Assembly (NCBI GenBank): GCA_019614645.1
Contig: JABWDB010000068.1
Span: 1,116,001-1,180,000 of the forward strand
Direction of reading: 5' to 3'
Length of the DNA stretch: 64,000 bases
Origin: Stratiolaelaps scimitus
Lineage: Eukaryota; Arthropoda; Arachnida; Mesostigmata; Laelapidae
Shown here in pieces: positions 60,202 to 64,000 of the stretch (position 1 is the stretch's first letter; each line of letters starts with the position of its first letter). The translations under genes and the position numbers were made by a program. Below the pieces are notes generated by a model, which was not told the origin of the DNA, did no database searches, and worked only from the letters and a program-made list of their open reading frames with translations.

Positions 60202-62747
60202 AAAAACTATCCCTATTCATCCGATGTATACCAAGTTAGGGCCATTGACCGTACCTGCACTCAGCGACTAATCGTTCTATGGTTCCTCAACGTGACATCT
60301 AGCTTGGAAATACAGACAAAATAGGCCAAAAAATGACAAAAATAATTCAAACAAAAACGACTACTAACCAGATAAAGACTGCCTTGCCAAGCTTATCGTC
60401 AAGGAACGATATTGCACTCCATAGCTGCTGATAGATATTTTGTAGGCCTCGCAACTGCATAGCACTTAGCTGTTCTTCGCTGCCGAGAAGACTGTACATT
60501 CGCTCTCGTAGATAGATGACCTGTTTGAAGAAATCACCATAAATTAGAAGTGGCCCCAGTTGTCACACTTCACGTCATAGTGTCTCCGCACTAAAGTTGC
60601 GATGTTATTCTTCATAAGAATGCTCCACTTCTGACCCATGCCACTAGATAATGGCGACAGTGACACGTCCTTCTCGTAAATGAAATGCACCAGCATTGTT
60701 AGTCATAGTCCAGCAACGTTTGCTTATCTATAACCTCTATATATATATATTTATATATATATATATCCCTAGAACTAATTCCTAACTAATGTATGTTTGA
60801 ATAAACTTTATATATATATATACAGGCCCTCATAGTAATACCTAAAGGTTAAGAGCTGAGGCCTGTCAGATAGGGGAACAGCTGAGGGTCAGCTCGAAAA
60901 AAAACAGATATATATATATATACACTACACACCAATGAAGACAAACACAAAAGACGCATAAATTCACTGATTTTTGCGAGTCTTAAAGAATGGAGCGAGT
61001 AACAAAATCTCAACTGACCCGATGGTGAGCCCAGGAACATATGCCAATATACCAGTAGATCGAAGCACAGGGAGCCACCAGGACAGCGCTACCAACTCCA
61101 GCGTCAAACGCCTGAATTACGTGACGAAGGCCATCAGTTGTCGTTGACAATGACGAGTTCCACCAGAGTCTGCTGCCGAAACCGACTCGTGGCTCCCCGC
61201 TCAATATCTGCGTGTGCGGACACAGGAAGTAGATACATTTAGCAGTGGACTCCGAACGTAGACTCAATCGTATTTCTCTCACTGACTTAGTTCTTTGTTT
61301 AGTCAGCGCATCATAAGAAAGTCGCGCAGTGTAAGACTTAGTGGTTGCCAAATGTTGGTCATTGCTAAACCGCAAACTCGAGGAGGTTCCGGTTGTATAT
61401 ATATATAAAGGAATTACTTTATTTTCATTCCTCCCGGACACGCACGCCTTGGTATAATATCTTGCGTTTCAAACACTTCTGTCATCTATATAAATAGGGG
61501 CATCGGAAAAATAAATCATTTGCACAAAGAACGAAATAGTAAATGGAGTATAACTCTTAGATCATGTAAGAGTGAGTCCGTTCCAAAGCTTCGAGCCTCG
61601 TAATGATAGCAATATTCTCCAGCAATATACAACCCAATACTATTATGACCTGCTAAATACGATATATGGCCCATTAATTTACGCAGACCGGTGATTATTG
61701 CCCGTCACGGGTGCGCATGTCGAAATGTCACCGCATTTCGTCGTCATGTTTGTCGTCCAATTGTGTCGACAGAGAACCACGACCAACAGAGGAAACACCA
61801 ACCTGGTCACTGATGACGGTGGCCACTAGGGTGAGGCAGTACACGAGAATGAAGAGCTTCGTAAACAGACGCCGCGGTTTACGCGAGGTCGCCTTACCAC
61901 ATCGCGGCTTTAACTCGCCGGTGCCGGTCCAGGACGATGTCACTGACGGGGCGCACAATACCGAGCCGTCTTCCTTAAGGCGCCTGTTGATACGGGACCC
62001 GGAGTGTCACTCAGTTATCACAGTGTGTGGCCAGCTGACGGAAAAATCCGTTAGTCAGATTAACAACCGGAGGGCACAACAAGTAACGGCAGCTCAGTTC
62101 AAGCCCAAGGGCGATCACTGTAGAATACCTCTGACTCACTTGTTAATCGCGTGATAGGCGTTGGCTGTCACGTGCACCGACACCGCCCCGAAGACCGCCC
62201 GCGAGACGAGGATCAGAGCACGAAGACTCGCCCGTGAGCTGCTCTCGATTGCGCTGGCAGCCAGCTGACAACACTAAACACGACAAGCATCGAATTCATT
62301 CTATGAATTGGCGAGAAACGTATTAGGTGAAAACTATGACTGGTCCATGAGACTCGTAGATATTACCCAACTCGATTGATTGAAAATGCTTAGGAGAGAT
62401 GAATGAGTACGCAGACGCTCGTCTTGGGCAGTTATTGATACTTGCATGGTATCCAGCATCAAATCGATGCTGTCAATTAAGGTACAACACGAATGATAAA
62501 AATGATTATAATATACTATAGTATATGAGGCATCATTACTTACCACCACGTACAATGACAAAATGTACATTGTGAGAACGAGGGTCTTCTGCCTCATGGT
62601 TAAAGGTGGCTTTAGCGGCACTTTTTGGTTGTGTTGTGTAGCTTTTTCGTAGAGGGATGACGGAGCCATCGTGGAAGAAGTGCTATTCAGCCATTCGTTA
62701 TGTTCGGAGCTCGAGAAAATCGTATCCCTGCTCGGTTGCACAGACAT
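58060..62747 (-). CDS. gustatory receptor family 7-TM protein, eight exons
   Basis: Insect-type chemoreceptors of this family are ligand-gated channels in chemosensory neurons. Exons: 62544-62747, 62140-62264, 61803-61983, 61019-61207, 60369-60520, 59796-59916, 58742-58864, 58060-58185; all in phase, 1221 nt, 406 aa. Helices: TM1 LVLTMYILSLYVV; TM2 ALILVSRAVFGAVSVHV; TM3 LFTKLFILVYCLTLVATVI; TM4 GSAVLVAPCASIYWYIGI; TM5 KAVFIWHADLVANIILGV; TM6 formed across the 59796/58864 junction; TM7 YILTVAGAIITYAVVLQQ with the diagnostic TY-x5-Q. HCPLAFTGWKCFTLDRGY before TM7 is also typical. The first exon frame stays open to a GTAATA donor after 62367, also phase 0; keeping it would give 465 aa. Family call is firm, exact 5' end less so. 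Confidence 0.75.
58938..58994. repeat. (CT)n(AT)n microsatellite in a Gr intron
   Basis: CT units to 58953, then about 20 AT units. It marks the left edge of the segmental duplication; the partner at 29.7 kb has only the GA/CT part. Confidence 0.9.
59200..59311 (+). mobile_element. SINE-A copy in a Gr intron
   Basis: It reads AAAAAGCCAGAGGTCGCAGG, TTCGAATCCCGTG, GACATATAGGAGAACTTAAG, GCAGTTCCTTTAATCAAC, AAATAAAGC, ending in a CTTTACCTTTACC tail. The 5' end of the tRNA-like head is missing. Confidence 0.75.
60167..60194. repeat. A28 tract in a Gr intron
   Basis: An uninterrupted A run with a second shorter run right after. No retroposed sequence is recognised upstream. Confidence 0.85.
60763..60901 (+). 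repeat. LINE-like 3' end followed by SINE-B tail
   Basis: ATCCCTAGAACTAATTCCTA with GTTTGAATAAA (60763-60805), a short (TA)n, then CCCTCATAGTAATACC, GTCAGATAGGGGAACAGCTG and GGGTCAGCTCGAAAA (60826-60901). The two ends lie head to tail with (TA)n on each side. Confidence 0.7.
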
Positions 62748-64000
62748 TGTTCATGAAGTAGGAGTGGCACTCTCGTGATTATGCACGGATCTAAACTTGC
62801 TTAGGTCGGAGGTTTAACCGCATAGATTCACCCACGTACGTGTCACAAACTATCATAGGCCGAGCATACCTGTTCATATTACGCGTACAGGAGAACTCAT
62901 CCAAAAAAATCTTCGACAGTAGTAGACATTCAAGCTATTACAGCTATCTACCGCCGTCACCTGAGAAGGCCCATAGTAGAATTTCGCAAACGTACGGCAC
63001 CCGCGCTTGAAACCGCTCATCAGAGAATTCAACGTCTTTAAGATGATTGGCTCGTAGGTACACCACCCGCAGATGGGTCACGCATCAACTCTGAGAAGCA
63101 GTAGACACGCTGACGGTATGCAATGAACCCCATCTCATTTGACAAACTCGAACGCGTGCGCAACTCGTCCGAGGGGGAGCGACGCAAACGGTAAAACACT
63201 TTGTACAAAGGCTGATCGAAGCCGACGGGGGAGGTTCTTGCCGCGTCGCTGAGCCCCCGGTCGCACACACACACAAACACACACCCACGCACCTTACGAA
63301 CGACAACCAACCCTCACTGCGTAAGTCTCTCAACGAAAAACTGCCTGACGAAACACTTCAACTAGCGAGTGACATGTGTTATATGCACAGACATCGGCTA
63401 ATGTCCAGTATTCGTGTACTTGCACTGCACGCGTACTTTGGAGCAAACGGTCTACCGCGGTTCATTGGAGAGGTTTATTGAAAAATCATCTGTTATATCA
63501 TTTCGTGATAGGCGAGACCCGTTTTCATTTATTATCGCGTATGTGCCTGCTTTCAATATTTTTCTCCCATTTTTTTGTTTGTTCCTATGGCAAACAATTG
63601 ATTCGGCAGTTCGTCGAATACGATCACGGCTTCGGCAATCAGCTGTCCCTATTCTCGATTCTGTCTGACGAAATTCCCACTGATCACCTCGCACAAGCGT
63701 GATGGCCAATCGATCATGTTACAATGCTAAATTATTGTATTTATCAGTGTCGCTGCATGCTGATAATAATGATGATTCAGTGTATCGATCTATACGAGGC
63801 TGCCGCAGTTGTTCAACGACCGACCCACGAATTGAATACACATCTGCATGGCGCCTTTGTATTGAGTGTGTATGTGTGTGTCTGTAGCGAGAGGAACACG
63901 GCGTCACTTAGTACCTGTTGGCTGGCAGCGATATTGAGGCAGTGAACGTAAACGCTTGTAAGGCGTTTGCCTAAGTGATGCTTCGATTGGGCTTCGATCG
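62748..64000. other. upstream of the Gr gene, no gene assigned
   Basis: A (GT/CA)n tract lies near 63265-63295. Minus-strand frame 63038-63310 (contains PLYKVFYRLRRSPS and GFIAYRQRVYCFSELM) looks somewhat coding and could be a 5' exon of the Gr gene or of another gene, but no splice joint in phase is evident. Other ORFs overlap on both strands at 63376-63710. Confidence 0.35.

Noticed and set aside
62367..62432. A separate small Gr exon after a GACAG acceptor
   Set aside because: The phase does not fit the donor at 62544 (needs phase 2, has 0). It works only if joined to the first exon as one open frame, which is mentioned as an alternative.
1..64000. CRISPR arrays, bacterial operons, rRNA genes
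   Set aside because: No spaced direct-repeat array, Shine-Dalgarno-led operon or rRNA-like block was seen; the window is eukaryotic.

Overview
The window is eukaryotic. It holds split genes with GT-AG introns, AATAAA signals, pol III-type SINEs, Tc1/mariner and LINE elements, and very many (TA)n tracts. An insect-type gustatory receptor with the terminal TY-x5-Q pattern makes it an arthropod. A mite or other arachnid is plausible, but that is inference. I read splice sites and phases by eye, with no alignment or RNA support.

Three protein-coding genes can be rebuilt. (1) Minus strand, 27008 down to 5839: a 28-exon ABCA3-like full lipid transporter. All 28 exons join in phase to 5127 nt (1708 aa plus stop). 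(2) Plus strand, 47818-55328: glutamine synthetase (GSII), six exons, 361 aa, with polyadenylation signal AATAAA at 55745. (3) Minus strand, 62747 down to 58060: a gustatory-receptor (Gr) family 7-TM protein, eight exons, about 406 aa (465 aa in an alternative model). The last two Gr exons and their flanks also exist as an inverted near-identical copy at about 29676-30797.

The rest is mostly repeats. Two Tc3-like elements with about 230-bp terminal inverted repeats lie in opposite orientation (3932-5471 and 43679-45251). A decayed mariner (6462-7406) sits in the last ABCA intron, and two more mariner remnants lie near 33.8 kb and 37.5-38.2 kb. A LINE with an unbroken 639-codon reverse transcriptase ORF and a TAA-type tail is at 31.5-33.5 kb. 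Fragments of a second LINE-like family occur near 24-25 kb and 57 kb. Two tRNA-headed short repeat families, called SINE-A and SINE-B here, are scattered through introns and intergenic DNA.

Regions: 1-3430 is a low-complexity block, perhaps a long 3' UTR of a gene to the left. 3.9-27.0 kb holds Tc3 copy 1 and ABCA. 27-31 kb holds small unrecognised ORFs, a SINE-B copy and the Gr duplicate. 31.5-38.2 kb holds the LINE, mariner remnants and one orphan exon. 38-47.8 kb is repeat-rich DNA with Tc3 copy 2. 47.8-55.8 kb is glutamine synthetase. 56-64 kb holds LINE/SINE pieces and the Gr gene. The genes are unrelated in function. The only clear links between regions are the shared repeats and the Gr duplication.
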